A stretch of 64,000 nt of DNA from JAEUIX01 sp964611125 (GCA_964611125.1 CAZSZO010000001.1:62001-126000); one strand, 5' to 3'; numbered from the stretch's first letter, positions 27,656 through 36,485 are shown. Numbers and translations: made by a program. The notes: generated from the letters alone by a model not told the origin.

Positions 27656-29688
27656 GCCGCGTCTCCGTGAACTGCGGCGCCCGCCGGCGACTCTTGCGCT
27701 TTGTCGCCGGGCATGGCGGGCTGCGGTTGCTCCACAAGCAGCGAGAACACGAAGGCAACGCCGCGTGGTGCGTTGGGCTCGGCCCAGATGCGCCCGCCGT
27801 GGACGCGGATGATCCCCTCGCAGATGGTGAGGCCGAGCCCCATGCCGGTGCTCGACGCGGAGGGGCCGCCCGGGGCGGGCGCGGACTTCGACGCCCGGCC
27901 GCGATAGAACCGCTGGAAGACCTTGGCGGCCTCATCTTCGCCAAGGCCGGGGCCTTCATCGGAGACCTTGACGACAACCAGCCCGTCGGCTGTCCACGCG
28001 CTGATGGCGATCGGCGTGCCGGCGGGGGTGTACCGGAGCGCGTTCTCGATCAGGTTGTGCACGACCTGCGGCAGCATGGCGTTGTCGACGCGGAGCATCG
28101 GCAGATCGCCGGGCAGGTGCACGCGGAAGGGCCGAGCGGCCAGCTCAACGCGATGACGGCCCAGACCTACGCCGACGATCTCCTCGAGCGTCGTCCACTC
28201 ACGGTTCAGGGCGATGGCGCCCGACTCAAGCCGCGTGGCGAAGACCAGATTGGCGATGATGTCGTTGAGGCGAGAGGCCTCGTCGACGATGGTGCGGAGG
28301 AGGGCGGCTCGGGTGGGTGCGTCCAGCGTCTGCGCGGCGGGCTCATCGGCGCCCGGCGGGGGCGTGCTCGACGCCTGCTCGAGCGTGCTCGCGGCCCCGG
28401 TGATGCTGGCCAGCGGCGTGCGCAGATCGTGCGAAACAGAACTCAGAAGCGCGCTGCGCAGCCGCTCGCGCTCGGCTTCGAGCCGGGCGGCCTGCTGCGT
28501 CTCGCTGAGCGACACGCGCTCCAGCGATGACGCAACCTGGCTGGCGAGGGCGTCGATCAGCAGGAGCGTCGGAGCGTCGAACGCCCTGGGCGCATCCGCC
28601 GCGCCTCCGTCCGCGGAGGGACGCAGGCCCAGGAGCCCCAGCTTCCCGCTGGTGCCCACCAGGGGGATGTATCGGCCCGCCGACGCCGGGAGTTTCTGCG
28701 TGCCGATCCCCGCGGGCGCGGAGTGGTCCATCGCCCACTGAGCCACGCCTCGCTCGCGTCCGCCGGCGTCGTGAAACCAGTCCGGCGAGCCGGCGAAGGC
28801 GAGGACATCCAGCGGCGCGCCGGCTTTGCCCTGCACGGGCACGGCGACCACCGCATCGGCGCCCAGCAGGTCGTGAGCGTGCCGCACCGCCACCGCAGCG
28901 ACGTCGCGGGCATCCTGAGCCCCCGCGAGCTCACGCGACATCGCGTAGAGCGCTGAGGTCCGCCGCTCGCGGTCCCACGCCTGACGGGACTGGCTGCGCG
29001 TCCGGGCGGCGAGCGTCCCGATCACCAGCCCCACGCCCAGCATGACCGCGAATGTGAGCAGGTACTGCAAGTCTGAAACGGCGAAACTCCAGCGCGGCGG
29101 GACGAAGCAGAAGTCGAACGCCGCGACGCCCGCGGCGGCGGCCAGGATCGCCGGCCCGCGGCCGAGCCAGATCGCCGACACAACCACGGCCGCGAGGTAG
29201 ACCATCGCGATGTTGGCCAGCTCGAGCCCGGAGAGCCCCGCAACCCCGACGGCGGTGACGGCGCCGACCAGCAGCAGCGCCAGCCCGTGAGCCTGGAGCA
29301 CCGGCGTCGGCCGGTTGCGTCGTGAACGGCTGGCCTGTTCGCCAAGCGGCTCCTGGGAGGCCGCTGGCGCCTCGTCGCCCCGAATCACGTAGATGTCGAT
29401 GTCGCCGCTCTGGCGGATGAGGTTGTCGATGAACGATCCGAAGACGATCTCGCGCCAGCGCGGCCGCTCGGTCTTGCCGACGACGATCCTGCCGACGTTT
29501 CTGGACCGTGCGAAGGCGATGAGCTCGCTCGCGGCGTCCTCTCCGGCGATCGTGCTCGTTGTCGCGCCGAGGCTCTCGGCGAGCCGCATGTTCCGCGAGA
29601 GGCGATCTCGATCAGCGGCGGACAGGTTCGCCGTCCGTGGTGTCTCAACGTACACCGCGATGAGATCGGCGTGCAGCCCGGCCGCCAT
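27652..29688 (-). CDS. kdpD: Sensor histidine kinase KdpD, N-terminally truncated
   Basis: 678 residues, whereas full KdpD is near 900. It begins in the universal-stress-like domain (ADLIAVYVETPRTANLSAADRDRL; IVVGKTERPRWREIVFGS) and keeps four membrane helices (about 150-240), a GAF-like region, the H-box SVSHDLRTPLASI (H about 417) and ATP-binding N, G1 and G2 boxes (LIENALRYTP, DEGPGLGE, MGLGLTICEGI). The N-terminal KdpD domain with its Walker A is missing. Homology-like sequence (LIRAAKR) continues for about eight codons before the ATG and then meets sequence from another gene, with a stop at 29716-29718. No Shine-Dalgarno. The kinase core could still work if translated. Confidence 0.8.
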   Translation of the reverse strand: MAAGLHADLIAVYVETPRTANLSAADRDRLSRNMRLAESLGATTSTIAGEDAASELIAFARSRNVGRIVVGKTERPRWREIVFGSFIDNLIRQSGDIDIYVIRGDEAPAASQEPLGEQASRSRRNRPTPVLQAHGLALLLVGAVTAVGVAGLSGLELANIAMVYLAAVVVSAIWLGRGPAILAAAAGVAAFDFCFVPPRWSFAVSDLQYLLTFAVMLGVGLVIGTLAARTRSQSRQAWDRERRTSALYAMSRELAGAQDARDVAAVAVRHAHDLLGADAVVAVPVQGKAGAPLDVLAFAGSPDWFHDAGGRERGVAQWAMDHSAPAGIGTQKLPASAGRYIPLVGTSGKLGLLGLRPSADGGAADAPRAFDAPTLLLIDALASQVASSLERVSLSETQQAARLEAERERLRSALLSSVSHDLRTPLASITGAASTLEQASSTPPPGADEPAAQTLDAPTRAALLRTIVDEASRLNDIIANLVFATRLESGAIALNREWTTLEEIVGVGLGRHRVELAARPFRVHLPGDLPMLRVDNAMLPQVVHNLIENALRYTPAGTPIAISAWTADGLVVVKVSDEGPGLGEDEAAKVFQRFYRGRASKSAPAPGGPSASSTGMGLGLTICEGIIRVHGGRIWAEPNAPRGVAFVFSLLVEQPQPAMPGDKAQESPAGAAVHGDAA

Positions 29689-29710
29689 GCGCTTGGCCGC
29701 TCTGATCAGC

Positions 29711-29932
29711 TCCGTCTACCTGTCATTCCCGATCGCCGACCGACTGAGCGGCTTCGCGGAGTACTACGTCATCGGCCCCAACAGCAAGGGCGGCGACGCG
29801 GCCCACTACATCGACCTCGGCGGCGTCTACCTCCTCGATGACCGGGTGCAACTCGACGCCCGCGTCGGCTTCGGCCTCAATCAGGAGGCGGACAACGTGT
29901 TCGCCGGCTGCGGGGTGAGCTTCCTTTTCTGA
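29711..29932 (+). pseudogene. C-terminal fragment of an outer-membrane (PF13557-like) protein gene
   Basis: Only the last 73 codons of a coding sequence are present, reading rightward from the kdpD junction: SVYLSFPIADRLSGFAEYYV, then YIDLGGVYLLDDRVQLDARVGFGLNQ and the terminal GVSFLF with a C-terminal aromatic residue. Alternating amphipathic strands and the final F are typical of beta-barrel proteins of the phenol-degradation/transporter type, like the intact gene at 39871-40716. No signal peptide or N-terminal half exists in this frame; upstream bases belong to kdpD on the other strand. It looks like a remnant left by the same event that truncated kdpD. Confidence 0.65.
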
Positions 29933-30125
29933 TGGACGAATTCACTCCCGCCGCGGCGAATCGCGGCAGGCGCACAGGCCCCGGGCTAGCATCCCAAGCT
30001 GGAAGGGATCCGCTCGGCGGCGCCTCCAGCCGCGGAGGGCAGTCCTGTCTAGCACAACCGCCGGAAATCGTCTCGTCAGGGGGACACCTCCCCGAGCGGT
30101 CTCAGCCTGCGCGTTCGCGGCAGCC

Positions 30126-31538
30126 GTGTTGATCGCGCTCCTCAACTCGGCCGCGTCGTTTCCGTCGCCCCAGCAGCTCCGCCCCCCAAACGACGACCCT
30201 CCTGCACCCGCGGCAGGCGAGGCCGCGGGTCCTCGAGAGGATCGGGCCCCGCCGGTGGCCGGCGATGCGGAGGCGGGCCGGCGGTACCTGCTGCACGGCG
30301 ACTACATCGGCGCAGGGATCCCGCTCAAGCTCTGGAGGCAGCTCAATCCCGTGGCGCCGGCCCGCGAGCTCGATCGGCCCGAAGTCGACCCCTCGGTGGG
30401 CGATGACCTGAACCAGTACGTCACCCACCGCGGCGTAGAAGTGGTTTCGGGCGTCAATTGCCTCGGGTGCCACGCATCGAGGTTTCGGGGCGAGCTGGTC
30501 ATCGGCATGGGGAATTCGCTGCGGGACTGGCCTCCCGTCCGCCGCTCGTATGCCGGGCTGAGAATCCTGGGTGATCTGGCCTATCGGAAGGGCTCGCCGG
30601 AGTCGTTGACGCTGCAGGAGTTCCTCCGCGGGGCCGAGGCGCTGGAGGGCAAGGCGTGGGTCCCCGCGCGCGGGCTGAATCCGGCCTTTCGCTTCGAGGA
30701 GGTCGCGGCGGCGCACCGCGACCCTGCCGACCTGAGCTGGCGTGAGCAACCAGGGTATGCGTACAGCCCCGAGGGGGTGTGGTCGGACGTTCCGGCGTGG
30801 TGGAACGTCCGCAAGAAGCAGTCGCTCTACTACAACGGCATGGGGCGGGGCGATCCGGCGCGGCTCATCCAGCAGATCGGCGTCGTGATGATAACCGACG
30901 CCCGCGACGCGGAACGGACGCTCCCCCGGATGCAGGACGTCCTGGCGTATATCCGCACGCTCAAGCCCCCCAGGCACCCCGGGCCGATCGATGAGGCGCT
31001 CAGGCTCGCGGGGGAGCGCATCTTCAACGACCGCTGCGCCGACTGCCACGGAACCTACGGCGCGCACGAGACCTATCCGAACAAGCTCATCCCATTGGAG
31101 AAGATCGGGACCGACCCGGTCTACGCCGAGCGGCTCAGGAGCAGCCCGCTGCACGACTGGTTCAACAAGAGCTGGTTCGCCCGCGACGGCGCGGCGTACG
31201 CGGATGTCAAGCTGGCGTACATCGCCCCGCCGCTGGACGGGGTCTGGTGCACAGCCCCCTACTTCCACAATGGGTCAGTCCCCTCGCTTGAGACCGTGCT
31301 GGACAGCCGCAAGCGGCCCGCGCGTTGGCGGCGGTCGTTCAGCGAAGACGACTACGACGTGGATTCCCCCGGCTGGCGCTTTGAGGAGCTTCCCCCGATC
31401 GCCCCCGAGGACGGCCCGCCGGCCCGTGAGGACTACGACACTTCGACCCGGGGCTGCGGGAACGGGGGCCACACGTTCGGCGACGACCTGACCGATGAGG
31501 AGCGGCGGGCGTTGATCGAGTACCTCAAGACGCTGTAG
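30126..31538 (+). CDS. Di-haem cytochrome c, RoxA-like
   Basis: Exported c-type cytochrome of at least 470 residues with two haem-binding motifs, CLGCH (about residue 114) and CADCH (about residue 306). The C-terminal region has GVWCTAPYFHNGSVPSLETVL and GHTFGDDLTDEERRALIEYLKTL, which resemble RoxA-type rubber oxygenases and related di-haem peroxidases. Substrate and activity cannot be read. The start is uncertain: GTG at 30126 is the first standard start, but the hydrophobic signal-like sequence (CAFAAAVLIALL) begins before it and the frame stays open upstream without an ATG. It lies 193 bp after the truncated outer-membrane gene. Confidence 0.75.
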   Translation: MLIALLNSAASFPSPQQLRPPNDDPPAPAAGEAAGPREDRAPPVAGDAEAGRRYLLHGDYIGAGIPLKLWRQLNPVAPARELDRPEVDPSVGDDLNQYVTHRGVEVVSGVNCLGCHASRFRGELVIGMGNSLRDWPPVRRSYAGLRILGDLAYRKGSPESLTLQEFLRGAEALEGKAWVPARGLNPAFRFEEVAAAHRDPADLSWREQPGYAYSPEGVWSDVPAWWNVRKKQSLYYNGMGRGDPARLIQQIGVVMITDARDAERTLPRMQDVLAYIRTLKPPRHPGPIDEALRLAGERIFNDRCADCHGTYGAHETYPNKLIPLEKIGTDPVYAERLRSSPLHDWFNKSWFARDGAAYADVKLAYIAPPLDGVWCTAPYFHNGSVPSLETVLDSRKRPARWRRSFSEDDYDVDSPGWRFEELPPIAPEDGPPAREDYDTSTRGCGNGGHTFGDDLTDEERRALIEYLKTL

Positions 31539-31600
31539 GCCGACGACTCGCCTGCAAACAAAATCCTTACAATTCTGGCGGGCGGTCACTCCGCGCGGGA

Positions 31601-31629
31601 TTGACCTACCCCAACTCACCCCTTATTGT
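31601..31629 (+). promoter_or_regulatory. sigma70-type promoter of the rpmF-plsX-fab cluster
   Basis: TTGACC and TATTGT hexamers are separated by exactly 17 bp, with the -10 ending 86 nt before the rpmF ATG. This is the best sigma70 match I noticed in the window and fits a strongly expressed ribosomal-protein gene. Confidence 0.65.
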
Positions 31630-31715
31630 TCCGGCCCGGCACGCCGCCGGTAGTTGGGATCAGCACGCAGGCACCCCGGTCGCACGCGACCGACGAGCCA
31701 GACAGGACGGACACC

Positions 31716-31916
31716 ATGCTTCCTCCGCAGAGAATCTCGTACGGCCGCACGCGTCGTCGCCGCAACCATCACGCCATGAAGGCGATCGTTACCACGGTCT
31801 GCCCGATCAGCGGCATGCCCAAGCTTCACCACCGCGTCTCGAAGGAGTCGGGCTACGTCCGCCCCGGGCTGCGCATCAGCGTTCCGAAGCTCGGGATCGG
31901 CGTCGACAACGGCTGA
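31716..31916 (+). CDS. rpmF: 50S ribosomal protein L32, zinc-site residues lost
   Basis: 66-residue protein of the large ribosomal subunit. The N-terminal basic part (PPQRISYGRTRRRRNHHAMKA) follows the L32 pattern of P-x-R-x-[ST]-x4-R-K/R-R-x-H-H-A, and the rest aligns with the L32 zinc ribbon region (CPISGMPKLHHRVSKESGY). Of the four zinc cysteines only the first remains; the others are Ser or Gly-flanked replacements, so this is a zinc-independent form. It also has a C-terminal extension of about 15 residues. AGGA lies close before the ATG. It precedes plsX, the usual rpmF-plsX order, which supports the call. Confidence 0.8.
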   Translation: MLPPQRISYGRTRRRRNHHAMKAIVTTVCPISGMPKLHHRVSKESGYVRPGLRISVPKLGIGVDNG

Positions 31917-32017
31917 TCGGCCGCCCGCGTCCTGACCTCGGTTTCCGCTTCTCTCCTCCGCTCGCCCGCATCATCGGGGCGCCCGCTCGGCAACGCCGGC
32001 GCCAAGAGGACAAAGAC

Positions 32018-33052
32018 ATGCGTCTGGCTGTCGACGTCATGGGTGGCGACAACGCCCCCGACGCGATTTTGAACGGCTGCATCCAAGGGCTCGAGGTTCT
32101 CGCACCGGGCGATGAGCTCGTCCTGGTCGGTCCCAAAGCGATCATCGATGATGTGCTCGCCGAGCGATCCGTCCGCGACCCGAGGGTCTCGGTGGTTGAC
32201 TGCACCGAGGTCATCGGCATGGACGAATCGCCGGTCGAGGCGGTCCGCTCCAAGAAGGACTCATCGATCGTCCGCATGGCCCTGCTGGGCTCGTTCAAGG
32301 CTGAGCGGCGATGCGACGTCGTCCTCTCGGCGGGGAACACCGGCGCCTGCGTCGCCGCGGCCACCATGCATATGCGCCGCCTCCCCGGCATTCACCGCCC
32401 CGGCATCGCCGTCACCATCCCGACCTTTCACGGCCCGGTGGTCATGTCGGATGTCGGCGGCAATCCCGAGCCGCGGGCGTCGCACCTCTGGCAGTACGGC
32501 ATCATGGCCGACGCCCTCGCCCGGCACGTGCACAAGATCCCCAGCCCGCGCGTCGCCGTGATCAACATCGGCAGCGAAGAGGGCAAGGGCACCGACCTCA
32601 TCCGGAACGCCGCCGAGCTGCTCAAGCGCACCCCGGGCATCAATTACGTGGGCTTCATCGAGGGCCGGGAGGTCTTCAACGGCGGCTGCGACGTCGTCGT
32701 CACCGACGGCTTCATCGGCAACGCACTCCTCAAGATGATCGAGGGCATGGCCAAAGCCATCGTGCAGGCGATCTTCCACGAACTGTTCACGAGCAACGCC
32801 GACGCCATCACCGCCCTTGAGCCCACCTTCAAGTCGCTCCACAAGAAGATGGACTACCACGAGTACGGCGGCGCCCCGCTGCTGGGAGTCAACGGCGTCT
32901 GCGTCATCGCGCACGGCTCCTCCGAGGCCCGGACCATCCGCTCGGCCATCCGCAACAGCAAGGCCTTCCACGACGCGAATTTCAACCACGCCATCGTCCA
33001 GCGCGTCGGCGAGCTTGAAACGCTGATGGGCAAGCAGACCGCGGAAGTCTGA
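32018..33052 (+). CDS. plsX: Phosphate acyltransferase PlsX
   Basis: Converts acyl-ACP to acyl-phosphate for phospholipid synthesis, acting at the membrane surface. 344 residues, the family's usual length. Landmarks: N-terminal MRLAVDVMGGDNAPD, the segment VLSAGNTGACVAAATMHMRRLPGI, INIGSEEGKGT, and DVVVTDGFIGNALLKMIEG, then the C-terminal YGGAPLLGVNGVCVIAHGSS. AGAGGA precedes the ATG by 8 nt. It lies between rpmF and fabH, the classic order in bacteria. Confidence 0.95.
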   Translation: MRLAVDVMGGDNAPDAILNGCIQGLEVLAPGDELVLVGPKAIIDDVLAERSVRDPRVSVVDCTEVIGMDESPVEAVRSKKDSSIVRMALLGSFKAERRCDVVLSAGNTGACVAAATMHMRRLPGIHRPGIAVTIPTFHGPVVMSDVGGNPEPRASHLWQYGIMADALARHVHKIPSPRVAVINIGSEEGKGTDLIRNAAELLKRTPGINYVGFIEGREVFNGGCDVVVTDGFIGNALLKMIEGMAKAIVQAIFHELFTSNADAITALEPTFKSLHKKMDYHEYGGAPLLGVNGVCVIAHGSSEARTIRSAIRNSKAFHDANFNHAIVQRVGELETLMGKQTAEV

Positions 33053-33111
33053 CCTGCGGCGGCGCCCGCCTCGGACCCCTTTCCACGGCGGCCGCCACGG
33101 CGCTCACCGGC

Positions 33112-33117
33112 TAGACT
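33112..33117 (+). promoter_or_regulatory. -10-like hexamer giving a leaderless fabH transcript
   Basis: TAGACT is 7 nt before the fabH ATG, and no Shine-Dalgarno is present. This spacing puts the expected transcription start at the A of the ATG. No clear -35 is seen. Confidence 0.4.
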
Positions 33118-33124
33118 GTCCGAA

Positions 33125-34162
33125 ATGAAGACTCCGCAAGGTCGTCCTTCGGTTCAGATTCCGCCCCTCCCCAAGCTGGGCGTCCGCATCGCCGGCACCG
33201 GCAGCGCCCTTCCCACCAAGGTCCTCTCCAACTCCGAGCTGGCCACCGTCGTCGATACCAACGACGAGTGGATCTACCAGCGCACGGGCATCCGCGAGCG
33301 CCGCATCTGCGACTGGGAGAAGGGCGAGACCAACACCACCCTCTGCGCCGAGGCTCTCCGCGGGGCCCTCGCCGCCGCGAACATGACCGGCGCGGATCTC
33401 GACCTCATCATCTGCGGGACCATCACGCAGCACCAGCGGTGCCCCTCCACCGCCTGCGTCGTCGCCGCCGAGGTGGGCGCCGGTCATTGCGGCGCCTGGG
33501 ACCTCGGCGCCGCGTGCTGCGGCTTCGTCTTCGGCGTCAACACCGCGCATGACCTCATCCGCGCCGGCTCGCACCGCGCCGTGGGCGTCATCGGCGCTGA
33601 CACGATTTCGTCGATCATCGACTACCACAATCGCGGCGTATGCATCCTCTTCGGCGACGCAGCCGGCGCTGCGATCCTGAGGGCTACCGACGACGTCTCC
33701 AAAGGCATCGTCGCCCAGGTCACCAAGGCCGACGGCTCGGGCTGGCGCGACCTGTACATGCCGGGCACCTTCCAGGACATCCTGCCCGGCGACGACCTGA
33801 CCACCCATCGTGCAAACTGCCTGCACATGAACGGGCGTGAGGTCTTCAAGTTCGCCGTGTCGACCTTCTCTGAACTGATCGACGAAACCCTCAAGAAGGC
33901 TGGCCTCAGCCCCGAGGACGTCGACGTCTTCGTCGCCCACCAGTCCAACGCCCGCATCCTGGAGGCGGCCCGCGAGCGCTTCGGAATCCCCCCTGAAAAG
34001 CTCTACATCAACATCGACCGCGTCGGCAACACCTCGGCGGGATCGGTCCCGGTCTGCCTCGATGAGCTCTGGAAGGCCGGCAAGATCCAGGAAGGCCAAC
34101 TTGTCATGATGGTCGCCTTCGGAGCCGGCGTCACATGGGGTTCGTGCCTCTGGCAGATGTGA
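33125..34162 (+). CDS. fabH: Beta-ketoacyl-ACP synthase III
   Basis: Starts fatty-acid synthesis by condensing acetyl-CoA with malonyl-ACP. 345 residues, with a 15-residue N-terminal extension. The catalytic triad is visible: C131 in DLGAACCGFVFG, the histidine in VFVAHQSNARILEA, and the asparagine in RVGNTSAGSVP. The start region TNDEWIYQRTGIRERR is also typical. It follows plsX by 72 bp. The ATG is preceded by a -10-like hexamer rather than a Shine-Dalgarno, so it may have its own leaderless transcript as well as read-through from rpmF-plsX. Confidence 0.95.
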   Translation: MKTPQGRPSVQIPPLPKLGVRIAGTGSALPTKVLSNSELATVVDTNDEWIYQRTGIRERRICDWEKGETNTTLCAEALRGALAAANMTGADLDLIICGTITQHQRCPSTACVVAAEVGAGHCGAWDLGAACCGFVFGVNTAHDLIRAGSHRAVGVIGADTISSIIDYHNRGVCILFGDAAGAAILRATDDVSKGIVAQVTKADGSGWRDLYMPGTFQDILPGDDLTTHRANCLHMNGREVFKFAVSTFSELIDETLKKAGLSPEDVDVFVAHQSNARILEAARERFGIPPEKLYINIDRVGNTSAGSVPVCLDELWKAGKIQEGQLVMMVAFGAGVTWGSCLWQM

Positions 34163-34251
34163 ACAGAGAGCATGCCATGAGCCCTCACCTGATCAGCTTC
34201 GCCTGACGCCTCACGCCGGCGCCCGGCCGGAACCCTGCCATCGCCCCCTCC

Positions 34252-34257
34252 TACACT
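34252..34257 (+). promoter_or_regulatory. -10-like hexamer before fabD
   Basis: TACACT is 10 nt before the fabD ATG at 34268 (13 nt before the ATG at 34271). No Shine-Dalgarno is present. Same motif and following CCGG as before the superoxide dismutase gene. Confidence 0.4.
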
Positions 34258-34267
34258 CCGGCTGCTC

Positions 34268-35296
34268 ATGATGCACCCGCATGCGACCAGAATCATCCTC
34301 TGCCCCGGACAGGGCGCCCAAGCCGTGGGCATGGGCCGAGCCTGGTGCGACGCCGGCCCTGAGGCCAAGGCGACCTTCGACGAAGCGGACCGTGCTTTGG
34401 CCGGCCGGCTGCCGGGCGGGGCCAAGCTCTCGGAAATCTGCTTCGCCGGTCCGGTCGAGACGCTCAACCGGACCGACGTGAGCCAGCCGGCGATCTACAC
34501 CTGCTCGGTCGCCTGCTGGCGGGCCCTGCTGGCCCGCTGGGGCGCCAAGGGTGTCGACGACGCTGGGCTGATGGCGACCGCGGGGCTCTCCCTGGGCGAG
34601 TACACGGCCCTGCACATCGCCGGCGCGTTCTCGTTCAAGGACGGGTTGGAGCTCGTCGCCCTGCGCGGCCGCGCCATGCAGGAAGCCGCCCAGGCCGTGC
34701 CCTCCGGCATGGTCGCCCTCATCGGCGCCACGGAAGAGCAGGCCGAGCAGGTCTGCCAGCAGGCGCTCGCTGGCCATCCGGGCGAGTGCCTGGTGGTGGC
34801 CAACCTCAACGCCCCAGGACAAGTGGTCATCTCCGGCCACAAGGCCGCCTGCGACCGGGCCGCCGCCCTCGGCGGCCCGATCGAGAAGGCCGGACTGCGG
34901 GCGTCCGTGCTGGCGGTCGCAGGGGCGTTTCATTCTCCGCTGATGAAGCCCGCGGCGACCCAGCTCGCCGCCGCCCTGGCCAAGGCCCAGATCACCACCC
35001 CGCTGGCCACCGTCGTCTCCAACGTCACGGCCCGGCCGCACCAGTCCATGGAGAAGACCTCGGTTCCCGACCAGATCCGCCAGCGACTCGTCGAGCAGTT
35101 GACGGCTCCTGTTCGGTGGTCGGAGTCATGCCAGTGGATCGCCAACGGCGTGTGGGGCAGCGGCACGTTCGTCGCCGGTCAGGTGGGCGGCGGGGCTGAA
35201 TACCATGAATTGGCCCCCGGGAAGACCCTCGCCGGCCTCATGCGACGTATCGAGAAGACCCTCAAGGTGCACACGCACGATTCGCCCACCGATTGA
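34268..35296 (+). CDS. fabD: Malonyl-CoA:ACP transacylase
   Basis: Loads malonyl groups onto ACP. 342 residues, longer than the usual 310 because of a C-terminal extension. Landmarks: N-terminal ILCPGQGAQAVGMG, the nucleophile serine in GLSLGEYTALH, the catalytic histidine in VAGAFHSPLMKPA, the arginine in ALRGRAMQEAA, and PVRWSESCQWI near the end. It starts at ATG 34268 or the next codon but one (34271). It follows fabH by 105 bp in the fatty-acid cluster. Confidence 0.95.
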   Translation: MMHPHATRIILCPGQGAQAVGMGRAWCDAGPEAKATFDEADRALAGRLPGGAKLSEICFAGPVETLNRTDVSQPAIYTCSVACWRALLARWGAKGVDDAGLMATAGLSLGEYTALHIAGAFSFKDGLELVALRGRAMQEAAQAVPSGMVALIGATEEQAEQVCQQALAGHPGECLVVANLNAPGQVVISGHKAACDRAAALGGPIEKAGLRASVLAVAGAFHSPLMKPAATQLAAALAKAQITTPLATVVSNVTARPHQSMEKTSVPDQIRQRLVEQLTAPVRWSESCQWIANGVWGSGTFVAGQVGGGAEYHELAPGKTLAGLMRRIEKTLKVHTHDSPTD

Positions 35297-35378
35297 ACCT
35301 CTCAGCCCGCTGGCGCCCTCAACCGACCAGCCGGTGTGAAACTCGTGAATAAGCTCGGCCGGCACGGAGTGAACAGGA

Positions 35379-36365
35379 ATGAAGAACAGCCGATCCATGC
35401 TCAGCACCTCGATGCGCGTCGCCATGTGCGGCCTGCTGATCGCCGCGGCGATCGCCGGGATGCCCGGCTGCGCCAAGAAGAAGCCGCCGGCGCCTCCGCC
35501 GCCGCCCCCCCCGCCGCCGCCCCCGCCCCCGCCGGTCTCCTTTGAGTCGATCAAGCAGGAGCTCAAGGCCGACGCCCGCCTGCAGTTCGCCGACACCATC
35601 GCGGTGACCGACGAGTCCTTCGCACGGGCCGCCGTCAAGTTCGCCGACGCCCTCGTTAAGGGTGATGTCGCCGGCCTGAAGGCCCATCTGGGCCGTCGCG
35701 GCGGCGAGCTTCTGACGGTGCTCGATGAGCGTGGCGAGTTCGGCCCCGCCCTCAAGAACATCGAAGGCCTCCGCTTCACGGTGGCTCAGCCGCCCCCGGC
35801 CGATATGGCCCTCGAAGGCATGCCCCCGCTGCCGCCCGAGATCGTCGAGGCCCAGTCCATGATGGACAAGTACAAGAAGGTGCTGGGCGGCAACATGGAC
35901 CCCGCCGACCGCATCAAAGAGACGCGCCGCTTCGAGAAGGAAGCCCGCGACTTCGCCAAGCGCATGAAGGACACCGGGCGCGAGTCGGAGTATCGCGCCA
36001 TCGACCAGTACATCATCCGCCTGCTCAACATGCCGGCCCTCAAGCCGGGGAACATCTTCGCCACCGGCTCGACCATGACGCTGCTGATGGCCGTCCAGGA
36101 GCCGGGCGGCGCTTACCTCGCCGGATGGCAGGCCTCCAAGGACGGCGACAAGTGGCTCTTCGATCCCGCCGCGACCAGCGACGACACCAAGCCGCGCGCC
36201 GTGGACTGGGACGCCGTCGGCGTCAACGGCTTCGCCCTTGTGAACACGATCGACACCCTCCAGGGCGTCGAAGATCCCAAGGACAAGAAGGACGCCAAGG
36301 ACAAAGACAAGGATAAGGACAAGAAGACGGAGAGCCCCGCGCCGCCCAAGCCCACCGGCGGCTGA
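35379..36365 (+). CDS. Polyproline lipoprotein of unknown function
   Basis: 328-residue exported protein. Lipoprotein signal with GMPGC (cysteine about residue 31), then CAKKK, and a run of 16 consecutive prolines broken only near its start by an Ala-Pro. The mature domain (60-290) is alpha/beta mixed with a long charged helix (ADRIKETRRFEKEARDFAKRM), and the C-terminus is a Lys/Asp-rich tail (KDKKDAKDKDKDKDKKTE). I know no function. GGAG lies 9 nt before the ATG. Its place between fabD and fabG in the lipid cluster is notable; a hairpin follows it. Confidence 0.6.
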   Translation: MKNSRSMLSTSMRVAMCGLLIAAAIAGMPGCAKKKPPAPPPPPPPPPPPPPPVSFESIKQELKADARLQFADTIAVTDESFARAAVKFADALVKGDVAGLKAHLGRRGGELLTVLDERGEFGPALKNIEGLRFTVAQPPPADMALEGMPPLPPEIVEAQSMMDKYKKVLGGNMDPADRIKETRRFEKEARDFAKRMKDTGRESEYRAIDQYIIRLLNMPALKPGNIFATGSTMTLLMAVQEPGGAYLAGWQASKDGDKWLFDPAATSDDTKPRAVDWDAVGVNGFALVNTIDTLQGVEDPKDKKDAKDKDKDKDKKTESPAPPKPTGG

Positions 36366-36393
36366 GCCTCCCGCCACTCATCATGCCCGTCCC

Positions 36394-36426
36394 GCAAGCC
36401 CACGCCGCAGCCCGGCGTGGGCTTGC
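36394..36426 (+). terminator. Perfect 13-bp hairpin between the lipoprotein gene and fabG
   Basis: GCAAGCCCACGCC and GGCGTGGGCTTGC pair without mismatch around a 7-nt loop, followed by GTGTT. It lies 29 nt after the lipoprotein stop and 60 nt before the fabG start. It is likely a terminator or attenuator that partly insulates fabG from the genes upstream. Confidence 0.6.
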
Positions 36427-36485
36427 GTGTTCATGAAGCCGAACCTGTCTCCCGTCCGACCCGCTGCCCAGGAGGCGCCGTTCCC

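Noticed and set aside
29716..29718. kdpD extended further upstream to a complete N-terminal domain
   Set aside because: An in-frame stop lies here and the sequence beyond belongs to the barrel-gene remnant.
29393..29932. Complete 179-codon plus-strand gene at the kdpD end
   Set aside because: Its first 105 codons are antisense to kdpD and show no protein-like features; only the last 73 codons look like a barrel protein, so it is a remnant.
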